From Gambelia wislizenii (Eukaryota > Chordata > Lepidosauria > Squamata > Crotaphytidae): a stretch of DNA of 64,000 nt. A program made the position numbers and the translations under genes. The stretch is taken from NCBI GenBank assembly GCA_030847615.1, contig JAUMIR010000004.1, positions 230,682,501 to 230,746,500 of the forward strand, in the 5' to 3' direction. Under the pieces are notes generated by a model, which was not told the DNA's origin, searched no databases, and worked only from the letters and a program-made list of their open reading frames with translations. Below are positions 1 through 10,675 of this stretch, in pieces (positions within the stretch are counted from its first letter, which is position 1; each line of letters begins with the position of its first letter).

Positions 1-79
1 CCAGATCATAGTCCTGCTCTGCTAATACAGGTCATTTCTGTAATCATTCTCCACCATTGTCAAGGTGGAGAAGAAGGAG

Positions 80-521
80 GGTATAGATTTTCCTTGTTTT
101 TTTGTTTTTTTTCCTGGGCTGTGAGGCCATGTTCTGGAAGAGTTTACTTCTGAAGTTTCGCCTGCATCTGTGGCTGGAATCTTCAGAGAATGGTTGGGTA
201 GGAGTGTGTGTGGAGTTTATCTACTGTGAACCCCTGTTGGGGAGTATATGTAAATTTGTGTATTTGAATGGTTAGTTTCTGGGTATAGAAATGCAAGGAG
301 GATTAGTGTCTTTTTGGCTAATGTTGGGTGACGGGCCATTATCTGCTGGAAATCCTCCTGTCCCTGGGTGAAATTCCTTTATAAGTGTTGAATTTTGTTT
401 CTATTGTTTTTCAAAACTGGAAGCCAGGTTTTGTTTACTTTTAGGGTTTCTTCTTTCCTGTTGAAGTTGTCCAGGTGTTTGTGGATTTCAATAGCTTCTC
501 TGTGCATTCTGACATGATAGA
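80..521 (-). repeat. Inverted copy of the PLE 3' end
   Basis: Read on the minus strand, this segment repeats the PLE 3' coding end and 3' UTR found on the plus strand at about 3660-4130, and also the ends of the second PLE near 13 kb. It begins at a GACATGATAG junction with unrelated sequence at about 521 and ends beside the 9-bp target duplication. It includes the conserved stretch that reads as a tail after the GIY-YIG domain (HREA-EIHKHLDNFNRKEE type). Confidence 0.85.
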
Positions 522-552
522 ACAGCAACTTTAAAAAGAAAAACATCCATCC

Positions 553-733
553 TGTCCAAAGGAGGCAATTTTGCAGTTGCCACCACCAGAATCTCAGTTG
601 AAGACATCATTGCCCATGTTGAATCTGCCCTCTACCATCTCCAGGAAGAAGAGGCAGAAGAGATAAGAGGAGAAACAGCTAGGATCATGAGGAAGGCAAA
701 ACCACCACCCAGCAACATAACCATAAAAGAAAG
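553..733 (+). pseudogene. PLE ORF fragment, N-terminal region
   Basis: The plus-strand frame reads LSKGGNFAVATTRIS followed by an acidic helix-rich stretch and a KAKPPPSNIT segment. This resembles the region upstream of the RT core in PLE proteins. The reading stops at the nested LINE, whose (AAT)n tail starts near 734, and resumes near 2170 with DLNTDSEIIILPADKGNA. It is therefore one half of a single PLE ORF split by a later insertion. No intact start codon is visible. Confidence 0.7.

Positions 734-763
<30 letters not shown>
734..763. repeat. (AAT)n microsatellite at LINE 3' end
   Basis: About ten AAT units lie directly at the 3' terminus of the nested minus-strand LINE. Short tandem tails replace poly(A) in many CR1/L2-group LINEs. 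Confidence 0.9.
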
Positions 764-764
<1 letters not shown>

Positions 765-1056
765 TTTATTTATATCCCGCCCCTCTGTGAACAATCGGGG
801 CGGCTTACAATAGTAAAATAGTACATAGTATAAAACAACTCAAAATCCCTTCCCCCCTTAAAACATTATTAAATCAATACAAATTAAAATCAGCATATGA
901 TACAATTGTTATTAGAAACCCTTCCTAGCGAGCAGCATCAGTTAGGAGCTCCAGAATCAACCTCCAGAGGGGGTTCCTGAGGCCGGGGTTAGCTATTCCG
1001 GAAAAGCCTACCTGAAGAGATCCGTCTTGACAGCCTTTTAAAGCTGTCTAATGATG

Positions 1057-2097
1057 TCAATAGGCGGATCTCATTCGGCAGGCCGTTCCACAATTTGGGG
1101 GTGACAGCTGAGAAAGCCCTCTGGGAGGTGGTGGCCAGCCTAGGTCTTTGTGGCTGCAACAAATTCCTCCCAGAGGACCGGAGAGCATGGGGAGGATTAT
1201 AAGGGAGAAGGCGGTCCCTGAGATAGCTTGGGCCAAGAAATTTAGGGCTTTAAAGGTGATAACCAACACCTTGTACTGGGCCCGGAAGCTGATAGGCAGC
1301 CAGTGGAGGGACCTCAGAACCGGAGTAATGTGGTCCCTCCTAGATGTTCCAGAAACTAGCCTGGCTGCCATATTTTGTACCAGCTGTAATTTCTGAACTA
1401 AGCACAAGGGTAGCCCCATGTAGAGTGCATTACAGAAATCAAGAGGTGAGGTTACCAGCGCGTGCACAATGGTCTCAAGATCCCTTACTTCCAGAAAAGG
1501 GCACAGCTGGCGTATCAGCCGAAGCTGATAACAAGCGCTCCTGACTGTCGCATTTACCTGATTTTTCATCAGGAGCAACGAGTCAAGGAGCACCCCTAGA
1601 CTGAGAACACAGTCACTGGAGGAGAGTGTGACCCCATCCAGGGCTGGAGATTGCAACCCAATTCTTGATTTCGGGGCCGCTACCGTGAGCACCTCCGTCT
1701 TGTCTGGATTCAGTCTCAATCTGTTTTTCCTCATCCAGCCCATTACTGCCCGAAGACATTCACTGAGAGAAGAGATGCTGTCAGAATTCGAGACCGATGA
1801 ATGAGATACAGAGAAATAGATCTGAGTGTCATCAGCGTACTGATAACACCTAGCTCCACAACTCCAGATAATCTCACCCAGCGGCTTCATATAGATGTTA
1901 AATAACATCGGGGACAGAATAGTACCCTGTGGTACTCCACAGGTAAGCTCCCTTTTACTGGAGCTACTGTCCCCGAGCAGCACTCTCTGGGTCCTGCCCG
2001 AGAGGAAGGACCGGAACCACTGCAAAGCAGTGCCTCTGATGCCTAACTCCCTCAGGCGATCCAGAAGAATGCTGTGATCTATCGTATCAAAAGCCAC
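1057..2097 (-). pseudogene. LINE reverse transcriptase fragment (L2-like)
   Basis: This is 346 codons of a non-LTR RT. Visible blocks are AFDTIDHSILLDRL at the start, GVPQGTILSP at residues 54-63, the catalytic YADD at 87-90, and RLRLNPDKTEVL near 130, followed by the thumb region. The codon before the frame is an in-frame TAA where the parent would read through (LDL-stop-VAFD), and RT sequence continues upstream to about 2145. Near the 3' side the reading shifts frame, with an LWNGLPNEIR-type C-terminus visible at about 1030-1110. The domain would copy RNA into cDNA at a nicked target, but this copy cannot encode a complete enzyme. Confidence 0.85.
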
Positions 2098-2169
2098 TTA
2101 GAGGTCTAGGAGCACCAACAGGGTCACACTACCCCTGTCGATGCTCAGACGCAGAGGATCTCAATGCAG

Positions 2170-3353
2170 ACCCATCAAGGATCTCAATACAGACTCAGAA
2201 ATCATTATTCTCCCAGCAGACAAAGGCAATGCTACAGTAATCATGGAAACAGAAAAATACAGACAAAAAATAAGGGAACTCTTGGACCTTACAACATACA
2301 GAAAACTCAAGCAAGACCCGACCAACAAAATCACCAGAAAAACAAATACCTTGATCAAGAACTCATCAATTCAGCCTATCATACACCAGAATCTATGCAG
2401 ATCAGAGGGTGTCCCACCAAGACTGTATGGACTTCCCAAGATCCACAAGGATTCCAACCCATAGTGAATGCCATTGGATCCCCCATGTATGACTTGGCCA
2501 AGTTTCTGGCCACACAATTATAAACCCACATAGGACACTACATCAAAGACTCAGCTCACTTCATAGAAAAAATCAACAACATCAAACTGAAATCCGGAGA
2601 CAGATTGATCAGTTTTGATGTTGTCTCCTTGTTCACCAAATTCCCCATAATGACACTATGGCACTCATCCAACTAATTTTTCCTGAGGATATCACAGCCT
2701 TGTTCAAACATTGCCTCACCACAAGCTACTTCCAGTGGGATAACAAATTCTATGAAGAGATAGATGAGGTAGTCATGGGCAGCCCCCTGAGCCCTGTGAT
2801 AGCAAACTTTTACATGGAACATTTTGGAAAGCAAACCCTTGAAACAGCACCAAAAAAGCCAACAACATGGTTCCGATACGTGGATGACACTTTCACCATT
2901 TGGAACAACGGAGAAGAAGATTTGGTCTCATTCCTGAACCACCTGAACAGCATCCACACAAATATCCAACTCACGATGGAAAAAGAAAAGGAAGGAACAC
3001 TGCCGTTCTTGGATGTCCTAGTCATCCGCAATCCAAACCAACAGTTAGGCCACAAGGTATACAGAAAACCCCCCCACACGGACAGATAACTACACAAGAA
3101 CTCCAATCATCATCCAGGACAAAAAAGAAGCACAATAGAAACATTGGTAGACTGCGCAAAAAGGATCTGCGAACCCCACTACCTGGAGGACGAACTGAGG
3201 CACCTAAACTGGGCCCTAAAGGCTAATGGTTACTCCAGATCAGACATCACAAGCGCAGCCAGACCCAGAAAAAACACAGGAATGAAGAAGAAAAACAGCC
3301 ACCCAAAGGAAAGGTATTTTTACCATACATTAAAAGAGTCACAGACAGAATAG
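2170..3353 (+). pseudogene. PLE reverse transcriptase region (broken)
   Basis: The frame starting near 2170 reads DLNTDSEIIILPADKGNATVIM and later LYGLPKIHK, both typical of the PLE RT fingers. A DVVSLFTKFP block follows near 2615. After a frameshift, 2658-3089 gives MGSPLSPVIANFYMEHF and the catalytic YVDD (residues 74-77 of that frame). An in-frame TAA at the end of the KPPHTDR segment interrupts the thumb, which then continues in the same frame to 3353. PLE RTs are related to telomerase. At least one frameshift and several stops make it non-functional. The short direct repeat GGATCTCAAT-CAGAC at about 2156-2206 marks a small local duplication next to the LINE junction. Confidence 0.85.
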
Positions 3354-3460
3354 GGAAACTGATGAGGAAACACAATCTCCAAACAATCTACAGACCAACC
3401 AAGAAAATCCAAGAAATGCTATGCTCAGCGAAGGACAAAAGCGACCCCCTCACAACTGCA

Positions 3461-3910
3461 GGAGTTTACCACATACCATGCAGCTGTGGACAAATTTACA
3501 TAGGGATTACTAAACACAGTGTGCAAACATGAATCAAGGAACATGAGAGACACTGCAGACTGGGCCAACCAGAAAAATCAGCAGTAGCAGAACATGTTAT
3601 AAACCAACCTGGACACAAAATGTTATTTAAAAACACAGAAATTCTGGGCCAGTCCAACAACTATCATGTCAGAATGCACAGAGAAGCTACTGAAATCCAC
3701 AAACACCTGGACAACTTCAATAGGAAAGAAGAAACCCTAAAAGTAAACAAAATCTGGCTTCCAGTTTTGAAAAACAATACAATCAAAACTCAACACTTAC
3801 AAAGGAATTCCACCCAGGGACAGGGGGATTCCCAGCAGATAATGGCTCATCCCCCAACCATTAGCCAAAGAGACACTAATCCTCCTTGCATTTCTATACC
3901 CAGAAACTAA
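3461..3910 (+). pseudogene. PLE GIY-YIG endonuclease domain (broken)
   Basis: GVY...IYIG is encoded at 3461-3505 with the intervening HIPCSCGQ, the signature of PLE GIY-YIG nucleases. It continues IKEHERHCRLGQPEKSAVAEH and then NTEILGQSNNYHVRMHREA. A TGA at 3530-3532 interrupts the frame in the QT-stop-IKEHER segment. In PLEs this domain follows the RT and is thought to nick the target. The open stretch 3620-3910 runs past the end of the domain. Confidence 0.85.
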
Positions 3911-4245
3911 CCATTCAAATACACAAATTTACATATACTCCCCAATAGTTTCACAGTAGATAAACTCCACACACACCCCTACCCAACTATTCTCTGAGGA
4001 TGCCAGCCACAGATGCAGGCAGAATGTCAGAAGTAAACTCTTCAAGAACATGGCCTCACACCCCAGGAAAAAAAACAAAAACAAACAAGGAAAATCTATG
4101 GATGCCAGTTGTGAAAACCTTTGACTACACAAGAAGGAGAGTGTTTAGCAATGGCATTATTATCATTGCACTAGGCCTTAAAAGGTTGCTGTTTGAGCCT
4201 TGAAATAAAAAGTTGACAACATCATTGCCCTGTATTGTCCTGACA

Positions 4246-4343
4246 CAGTGGTGGCACTAGGGGGGTGCAGAGAGGCTGACCCGCACCAGGTGACACCATT
4301 GGGGGTAGGGGTGACACTAGCCTTAGTGACACCGCAGGACTGA
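4246..4343 (+). repeat. Anonymous ~97-bp dispersed repeat, copy 1
   Basis: It starts CAGTGGTGGCACTAGGGGGG and ends at a GACACCGCAGG motif. It matches copies at 27624-27719 (inverted) and 32326-32416. A TGACACC/GGTGTCA element repeats inside it. It looks like a short non-autonomous transposon, but no target duplication was identified. Confidence 0.6.
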
Positions 4344-6631
4344 TATGACCTGAGCCCAGAATTAAGGCATAAAAGTGCTGTAATAATGAATCTGTGCTTA
4401 GTGTAAACTAATGGTGACTAATGAAAGGTAAAACAGCTCTAATTGTAAGGATATATGATTCTCTCACCCCTCTAGAACAGTCTGGAATTTCTCTAATTTT
4501 CTACTAGACCGATATCACCAGTGCAGCATGCTTGTGCTTTGAAAAGTTCAGCAATGGGAAAATCAAGCCTTCTTTGGGAGGCATGTTGAATTGTCTCCAC
4601 AGGAGTGTGCAGAACAAGCACATGTGCCCCTGAGAGCAGCATGGTGCTGACGCAGATCACAATGCTAGGGGTAGAGCACTCACAATTCCTATCCCCTGAG
4701 CCCTGAAAGCTTGCTGTTCTCATCCCCATAATACCCAGATGCTTGTGTGCGCAGATTGCATGCACATTACTCTAAGCAATGTATACACTTGCAGGCAGCA
4801 GCTCAGCCAGGTGAACCAAAATTAAAAACCTCCCTCTGGCAAAGCTATTAGAAGCTGTGCCAAGCCTGCCTCAGCTGGAAACAGCTTTCACCCCCATATC
4901 TTATGGAGTTTCATATGAATTGTTTTCTCTTCCAGGAGGCTGTAAATTCTCTGGGTCAGCAGATAAAACTGGAAGAGGGAAGTGGGGGAAAATCAGCCTC
5001 AGATGAAAGACATCTATTCTCTGCTAAAATGAGCTCCCAGCATTTTTATTGAAATCAGATGCCATATATGGTTGACTTCAAGGATGTCTTTCAGGAGCCA
5101 AAAGCTTACTGCAATAACTCTGTTGAGCACAAACACACAGCATTCCCACCCAAAAAGCAAAAAATGAGAGAAAGTTGATTCAAGGGTTAGATGCACTTTT
5201 GGGGTCTGTGGATGTGCAGAAGGAGCAGTATATATAGTGTGCATCTCTGCTGTGCCTTGAGTTGGCCTGCCCCTAGTTTTATGAATCAGTTTTCTAGAGG
5301 TTGGTGTCTTCCACCACCACCACCACCTCTTCCTCCTCCTTCTTCTTCTGGTAATTTACTCTTTATAATCATGATCTGATGCCCCTTTTATTTATCATGT
5401 GATGCTGACCTCCGGAGAGTCTGTTGCAGTAGTGAGCAACATGCCAGAATAAGAGAAAAGCATGTTTTTCAATGCTTTTAGCAATGTGACCTTTTGTATT
5501 GATTTATAGCCTGCTGCAGTGCTTCAGTGCAAAAAGGGAACTGTGGTAATTAAGTTAGTATCTGCACTTTCTAAAATATTGCTGAATTGCAACAAAGAGA
5601 GACCCTTTATTTTCCCCTGCTGTCTTTCACTGAATGCAAATGCAGGCACTGACCCCTGACCCTGCACTGTTTTCCTCAGCTGCAGCTGTGATTTTTCTTC
5701 TGTCTTTGCCTTTAGGTACTGACAGACTCAGGAAAATTCATTAATTTTGTCTTCCAACTTCCTTCCCTAAAAACTGGCTCTGAAACAATTTTATAACTAG
5801 GACCGAATTAACAGTGATCCTTACTTGAGCGTTCTGTTAAAAGGAAAGAAGTAGCACCTTGAAAGAAAACATAGAAATGTTGTTGAGGAAATTATGCTTC
5901 TCCCTGTCCCCCTCCCTTAAGGAAGTATTTCTGCATGGAAAATGTCCCAGCTTGGCAAAGTGTATTGTTTCCTGTCCCAGTGAAAATCTTTATAAAAGAG
6001 ATATAACAAAGCAAACACAATGAGAATTCCATTACCCTCATTAAGCAAAACATGGCTACAAAAGGTAATAGCAATAAAATCAAGTACCTTGGGGTAAGCA
6101 TGTAAATGACATGCTAATGTATGCAGATTAGCACACTGTGTTCAGTGACCATAAAACTCCTACTAAATGCAGCTAATTAAAGATAGGTAAGATGTTGCCT
6201 GGTGGTATGCAAAAGCCGCAAAAGCCAGTATATTATTGCAATTATAGGAAGTTTGGCTTGAGGATCTTGCCTTATATCTGACATTCCAAATAACTTTTTC
6301 CTCCCTCTGAATTTTTTCCACTGCCCTGGAAACAATCACCTCTTTTCTTCTTTTCTCAATGATTCAGCCTAAGTGAACTGTAAAATTTAATAATGAAACA
6401 AGAGATATGGTTCTTTAAACACTATTCTGTGCTGTGCAACTGTGATTTGTAAGTGTTGGGCATGAACTAGAAGTTACTTCTAAGAACAGCTATAAACACA
6501 GTTCCTGAATTAAAACTTCATCTATTTCTTACCTGGGTCCCATCTAAATCAATTGTTATGGTAGGATTCAAATTTTGGCTGACCATTGGTCCTATGAACC
6601 AGCATTGTATAGTTGTTTGAGTATTGACTTG
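4344..6631. other. Unique AT-rich sequence, no gene seen
   Basis: I found no repeat family or exon here beyond a short (CCA)n/(CCT)n-like tract at about 5310-5350. 5400-5800 and 6095-6200 are low-repeat and contain homeodomain and octamer-like words such as ATGCTAAT, TAATTA and GGTAATTAAG. They may be regulatory; see the findings. Confidence 0.5.
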
Positions 6632-7182
6632 TGGCTTGTCTAGACAGGCAATGTACACTGGCTTCCACTGTCTTGGAGCCCTGCAGTCCAAACGGCGAAG
6701 GACTCTTGCTCTGTTTCACCTCTGGGCAGTCCTGATGATGCCTGAGGCAAAGCTGGGGGGAAGCATTTTAAAAAAACATTTTAATCTCTCCCCCCACCCT
6801 GGAAAACCTGTGTTATGTGGGAAAACCTAGAGGGGTCTAGCACAGGAACAGAGGGTCCGTACCTGCATGCTGGTTTGCATTGCCAGCCACCACTGCTATA
6901 GTCACTCTGCAGCCAAGAAGGAGACCCCCAGCACGTAACCAAGGCCCCCTGCATGTGACCAGTCACATTCTGTGGGCCTCCTTCCTGGCTTCAGAAAGTG
7001 TGATGCTCAACAGCAGGAGAGGCACCCGTTGATACTGGCCGGCATGTGTGGTGGCTGGCGTGTGCTTGTAGATTCCCACCTATTTCATTATGGAAATGGG
7101 GGTAGGGGGTGGGGGTGGGCTAGCTCTGGGGCTAGAATATGCTGGCTGGAAGGCTGCATATTCTGGTTTGCCTAGACAACTC
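6632..7182. mobile_element. Non-autonomous DNA transposon, GGGCTTGTCTA family, copy 1
   Basis: The left end reads GGCTTGTCTAGACAGG and the right end, on the opposite strand, GGAGTTGTCTAGGCAAACC. The interior shares segments with the copies at 26.8, 29.9, 35.1 and 43.6 kb: the TACACTGGCTTCC stretch after the TIR, an AGCTCTGCAGTCC block, and GCATGTGACC motifs. There is no ORF. Size and terminal style fit a hAT-like non-autonomous element, but no clean 8-bp duplication was found. Confidence 0.65.
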
Positions 7183-7384
7183 CTAGGACACACGGAGACA
7201 GGGTTTGAATCCCTGTTAGGCCATGGAAACCCACTGGGTGATCTTGGGCAAGTCATACTCTCTTAGCTTCAGAAGAAGGTAAGGGCAAACACCTTCTGAA
7301 CAAATTCTACCAAGAAAACCCTGTGATAGGGTTGCCTTAGGATCACCTTAAGTCAGAAATCACTTGAAGGCACACAACAATAAT
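7183..7384 (+). mobile_element. Sauria SINE, 5'-truncated
   Basis: It contains a decayed box B (GGGTTTGAATCCC), GCCATGGAAACCCACTGGGTGA, the middle body, and the BovB-like 3' end TCACTTGAAGGCACACAACAA. The tRNA head is missing. It abuts the right end of the preceding DNA transposon. Confidence 0.85.
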
Positions 7385-7929
7385 TTGGTCCCATATGATG
7401 GCCCATTTGGGGGAGTGATGAAAATATGACAGCATTACAAACATGGCACTCTTTTCTTGTATAAATGCTTAGTTTTAAAGCACAGTAGAATATATTTGTA
7501 CAATGCTTCAGCATATTTTAGATACTATATAGTTTTAAACGCTATGTCTGCCTGGAGCCTTCAGGAATCAGTTGGGTTAAAAAATCTCAGTAAATGAATA
7601 GATCCATTGTGTGGCTTCAGAACTGAATAAAACAGGATGTGTCAGTCCTTCGTCTATGTAAAAGCTATTCGGTGGCCTTTAGAGGCATTTTCCTTAAAGG
7701 TTTTCTGTACAATCTTTTCTTACTTGAAGGCCAAACTGCAGAATAATGCAAATTGGACAAGTCTTTCTCTTCCTTAAGTATTTAGAAATGTTCATATGAC
7801 AGCAGAATAAAATTAGTCACAGCTAATTACTTGATCATATTTTTTCCCCTTGACCACACTTCAGGAATTGCAGTTTGTTTCAACAATCCCACAAACATTG
7901 AGGAATCACGTAGGTTCAACCTGGTGTAT

Positions 7930-8045
7930 CCTGCAAATCTGAGCTGATAAACGAAAGATGGAAGTTGTACAGCATTCCACTGGCTACACTGTCTAGGGCT
8001 GCTGGGAGCTGCAGTGCAACAACATCTGGAAAGCCACATGATTCT
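7930..8045. repeat. Short MITE-like repeat
   Basis: It contains GCTGCTGGGAGCTGCAGTGCAACAACATCTGG, a version of the common reptile foldback that carries an ACTCCCAGCA core and a CATCTGGA end. The left arm is degraded. It is a low-confidence call from motif resemblance. Confidence 0.35.
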
Positions 8046-8270
8046 TTTGCCTGCTATAAAAGGAGGTAGCACCCTCCTGGATTTTGTATTGCTATAAAAA
8101 AAATGGCATTTGTATCTAACATTTTTGCAACACTGACAGTTTATGTACTGAAAACTCTCCTTACTATACTATCTGCTAGGAAGATACATGACACAATAAC
8201 CTTGGGGTAAAAAGAAGATGATGCCTTGAACATTTGGTTGATGAACAGCCATAGTTAAAGTGAAATCTGT

Positions 8271-8430
8271 TGAATGATCTGGGTACCGTTGGACAATTCA
8301 CACTCGCTCAGTCTCTGATGAAGGCAAAGGCAAACCCTCTCTGAACAAATCTCGCACAGAAAATCCCGTGATAGCCTTAGGGTCACCATGAGTCAGAAAT
8401 TACTTGAAGACACACAACAACAACAACACC
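8271..8430 (+). mobile_element. Sauria SINE, 3' part
   Basis: It covers the body and tail only: CTCGCTCAGTCTCTGATGAAGGCAAAGGCAAACC, then GTCAGAAATTACTTGAAGACACACAACAACAAC. The 5' head is lost. Confidence 0.85.
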
Positions 8431-8883
8431 TATCACCATAGTGGAGAAGACTTGGAACATGTAGCCTGTACACCTGCTCAGTCTGCTGTCTAGGAAATTG
8501 CTGTTGCAAGGCAACACCAAGGCCTAGGAAATTAACGGAGGCCTGGACTGTGAAATCTTCAAACAGAGGGCAACTCCTGGAGCCACCCCAATCCTGTCCC
8601 TACCATTTTCAGTCCTTGGGCACCTCAAAAATTGTGTGTACAGGGCTGTGCATGGCCAATCATGCTGTTGCAATCCTCCAGGGGTGAAACTGGCCATTTT
8701 CACATCCCAATCTGCTTTAGACCCAGGGATAACTGTTTTCAAAATGACCCTAGCAAAGCCTCAAGGAGTTCATGGGCCACACATTGCCCAACCTCTGGTG
8801 CAGGGGTTGCCATCCAATAGTGAACTGTTTCCTGACATTATAAATAACAGGTGTTGATTCTGAGAGCAGCCACAACTTATTTA

Positions 8884-9050
8884 CAGAGCACATGTTTTGT
8901 ATGCAGATGGTCCTGTTGTAATCTCCTGGCACCTTCTGGTAGGGCTAAGAGAAAATCCTGCCTCAAGCACTGGACAGCCATTGCCATTTAGCATTACTAG
9001 TATGAGATTAGATGGGTCTTGTTCAGTATAAGGCAGCTTTTTATGTTCAC
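8884..9050 (+). mobile_element. CORE/MIR-like tRNA-derived SINE
   Basis: It reads CAGAGCACATGTTTTGTATGCAGA at the left, a GCCATTGCCATTTAGCA middle, and TTCAGTATAAGGCAGCTTTTTATGTTC at the 3' end. This is the diverged form of a widespread reptile SINE with a MIR-like tail. Family naming is from recognition only. Confidence 0.6.
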
Positions 9051-9801
9051 TAGCATAGGCCACAGCTGGTTTACATAGAATAGTCAGAGGTTTCATAGTG
9101 AATATGGCAAGCAAGCAATGTGAAACAGTGTGTTATGTTCCTACAAAAAGTTGGGGAAGGGACTGAAAAATGTTGCAAAAAAATGGTTACAAACTTTGAA
9201 CAAAAACATTTAAATTTTATGATATAAGACCAATTTTTATTTTTTTTTAAATTCCTGCTATTCATCTTTATTACCCCAAAAGCCAGTTCCTCCTTCTCAA
9301 GTTCATTTTAAGAAGAGTAAAATCTGACTGGTTTGGACACAAACAAAAATATGGATGGAAAATTAGTTTTGCTCTTTATTACTGTGAAGAGATTTCTTGA
9401 AATGTGAACAGCAAGATGAAGACCAAGGAGGAGGTTCAAGTTACTATGAACTTTTATAGAATATTCTATTGTAGAATATTCTGTTATAGAACTCATGGAG
9501 CTCAGGGACCATGCATCATCCACTGCTGAAACACAGGGTACCGTCAAACAGAAGAGTGTTTGTGAAATGAACAGAACTATATAATTTTCTGTTCTACCAC
9601 CACCACCAAGGTAATACTGGCATATTAATTTGTCCAGAAATTGCCTGTCTGGAATATAGTAAGAGGAGACAAATTTGCAACTTATTTAAAAATCCATTTT
9701 ACGTTAAGTACATAAACAATGTAAATGTATCCACATTTCTTTGGCTGCAATTACATGGCAGGTTTTATAGCGATAAATTGTGCTTTAGCGCTTTTTCGCA
9801 C

Positions 9802-10675
9802 CAGTGGTGGGTAGTTTACACAGTGTATGGAGGAAACAGTTTTATTTTGTTGATATTTCCCCCCCCCTTTGTGATTCAGACAGGCAAATGTGGGGGGCGT
9901 GGCCAAGCATTGGAGAGAAGGACAAAGAATGCAATAGGAATGTCTGCCCTTGCCCCAACTCTGTGGTTAACAGCTGATTGACACTGAGCTGTTGCCTCCC
10001 CCCTGTAGCTCCCTGGCCCCAAATCAAAATGCAGATGCTAAGGTGTTTTTCTCTGTGGGTAACAGCTGATCGATATTGAGCTATTCTCTCCCCCCTGCAG
10101 CTCCCTGACCCCAAATCAAAATGCAGACGTGAAAGGTTTTTTCTCCATGGGTAACAGCTGATTGACACTGAGCCATTGCCTCTCCCCTGTAGCTCGCTGG
10201 CCCCAAATCAAAATGCAGATGTGAAGGTTTTTTTCTCCATGGGTAACAGCTGATCAACACTGAGCCATTGCCTCCCCCCTGCAGCTCCCTGTAAAGACTT
10301 CCCTTGGCACCAAAGCAAGCAGTAGACATGAAGGATTTTAAGATCCTCCTTCCTGACTCCACCATCTTGCCAGCCCACCCCTTCATCATAAGAACCAATC
10401 ACAGTGCAGCTCTGCTGCAACTGTATCAGGAAGATTGCTGGTAATTCACACAGCCCTTAGCGAAATGGTTGTTTACACAATCAATAATGCGCTAAGTCAC
10501 ACTACTTTTCAAATAAGCCGGCAAAAGTAGCGAGATCCCCTGAGACGCTATATTTGGTTTTTTTACATTCCCCCCTTCTGAATGAGGCGATACTGTGTGG
10601 CGCGATCCATGGGAACAATGAGCAATCTTGGAGGTATATTTAGGGGAATATTTGCCTATGTAAATGCAACCTTTG
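9802..10675 (-). mobile_element. hAT-like non-autonomous transposon carrying a minisatellite (copy A)
   Basis: The ends read CAGTGGTGGGTAGTTTACACAG (left) and, on the other strand, CATTTACATAGGCAAATATTCC (right). The right half is the reverse complement of the element at 28.85-29.66 kb: both contain a CAATCACA-TGCAGCT block, a TTAGCG motif, a CTGAATGAGG-GATACTG block and a TTTAGGGGAATATTTGCCT end. The left interior carries a 92-bp tandem array absent from the other copy. No target duplication was resolved. Confidence 0.65.
9959..10292. repeat. 92-bp minisatellite, about 3.6 units
   Basis: The word AACAGCTGAT recurs at 9969, 10061, 10153 and 10245, an exact 92-bp period. Each unit contains CTGTAGCTCCCTGGCCCCAAATCAAAATGCAGA with few substitutions. 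Translation gives a repetitive open frame on the minus strand, which reflects the repeat rather than a gene. Confidence 0.92.

Larger units (their letters stand above)
734..2150 (-). mobile_element. L2/CR1-type LINE, 5'-truncated, nested in the PLE
   Basis: A minus-strand non-LTR element: the 3' tail is a (AAT)n run at about 734-763 followed by the reptile LINE signature reading TTTATTTATATCCCGCC on the plus strand. The RT reading begins near 2145, so everything upstream (endonuclease and ORF1) is missing. 5' truncation of this kind is usual for target-primed reverse transcription. It interrupts the PLE reading frame, so it is younger than that element. I did not find a convincing target duplication. 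The family is assigned from RT motif wording, and L2 versus another CR1-group lineage is not settled. Confidence 0.8.
80..4130 (+). mobile_element. Penelope-like retroelement (PLE), nearly complete, with inverted 3'-end copy at its left edge and a nested LINE
   Basis: The body runs on the plus strand from about 522 to 4130 and encodes, in broken frames, the N-terminal region, a reverse transcriptase with YVDD, and a GIY-YIG endonuclease. The left piece (80 to about 521) is the same 3' end in reverse orientation: it matches the reverse complement of roughly 3660-4130. Flanking 9-mers AAGAAGGAG at 71-79 and 4131-4139 look like a target-site duplication that encloses both pieces, so they appear to have inserted as one unit. 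Inverted or partly tandem terminal copies are known for PLEs. The element is interrupted by an L2-like LINE (about 734-2150) and carries stops and frameshifts, so it is dead. Confidence 0.85.

Noticed and set aside
2810..3106. 98-codon minus-strand frame
   Set aside because: It is the antisense shadow of the PLE reverse transcriptase.
9842..10398. Repetitive protein or CRISPR-like array
   Set aside because: The 92-bp units are directly abutting with no spacers, and the frame is produced by the tandem repeat. This is a eukaryotic minisatellite.
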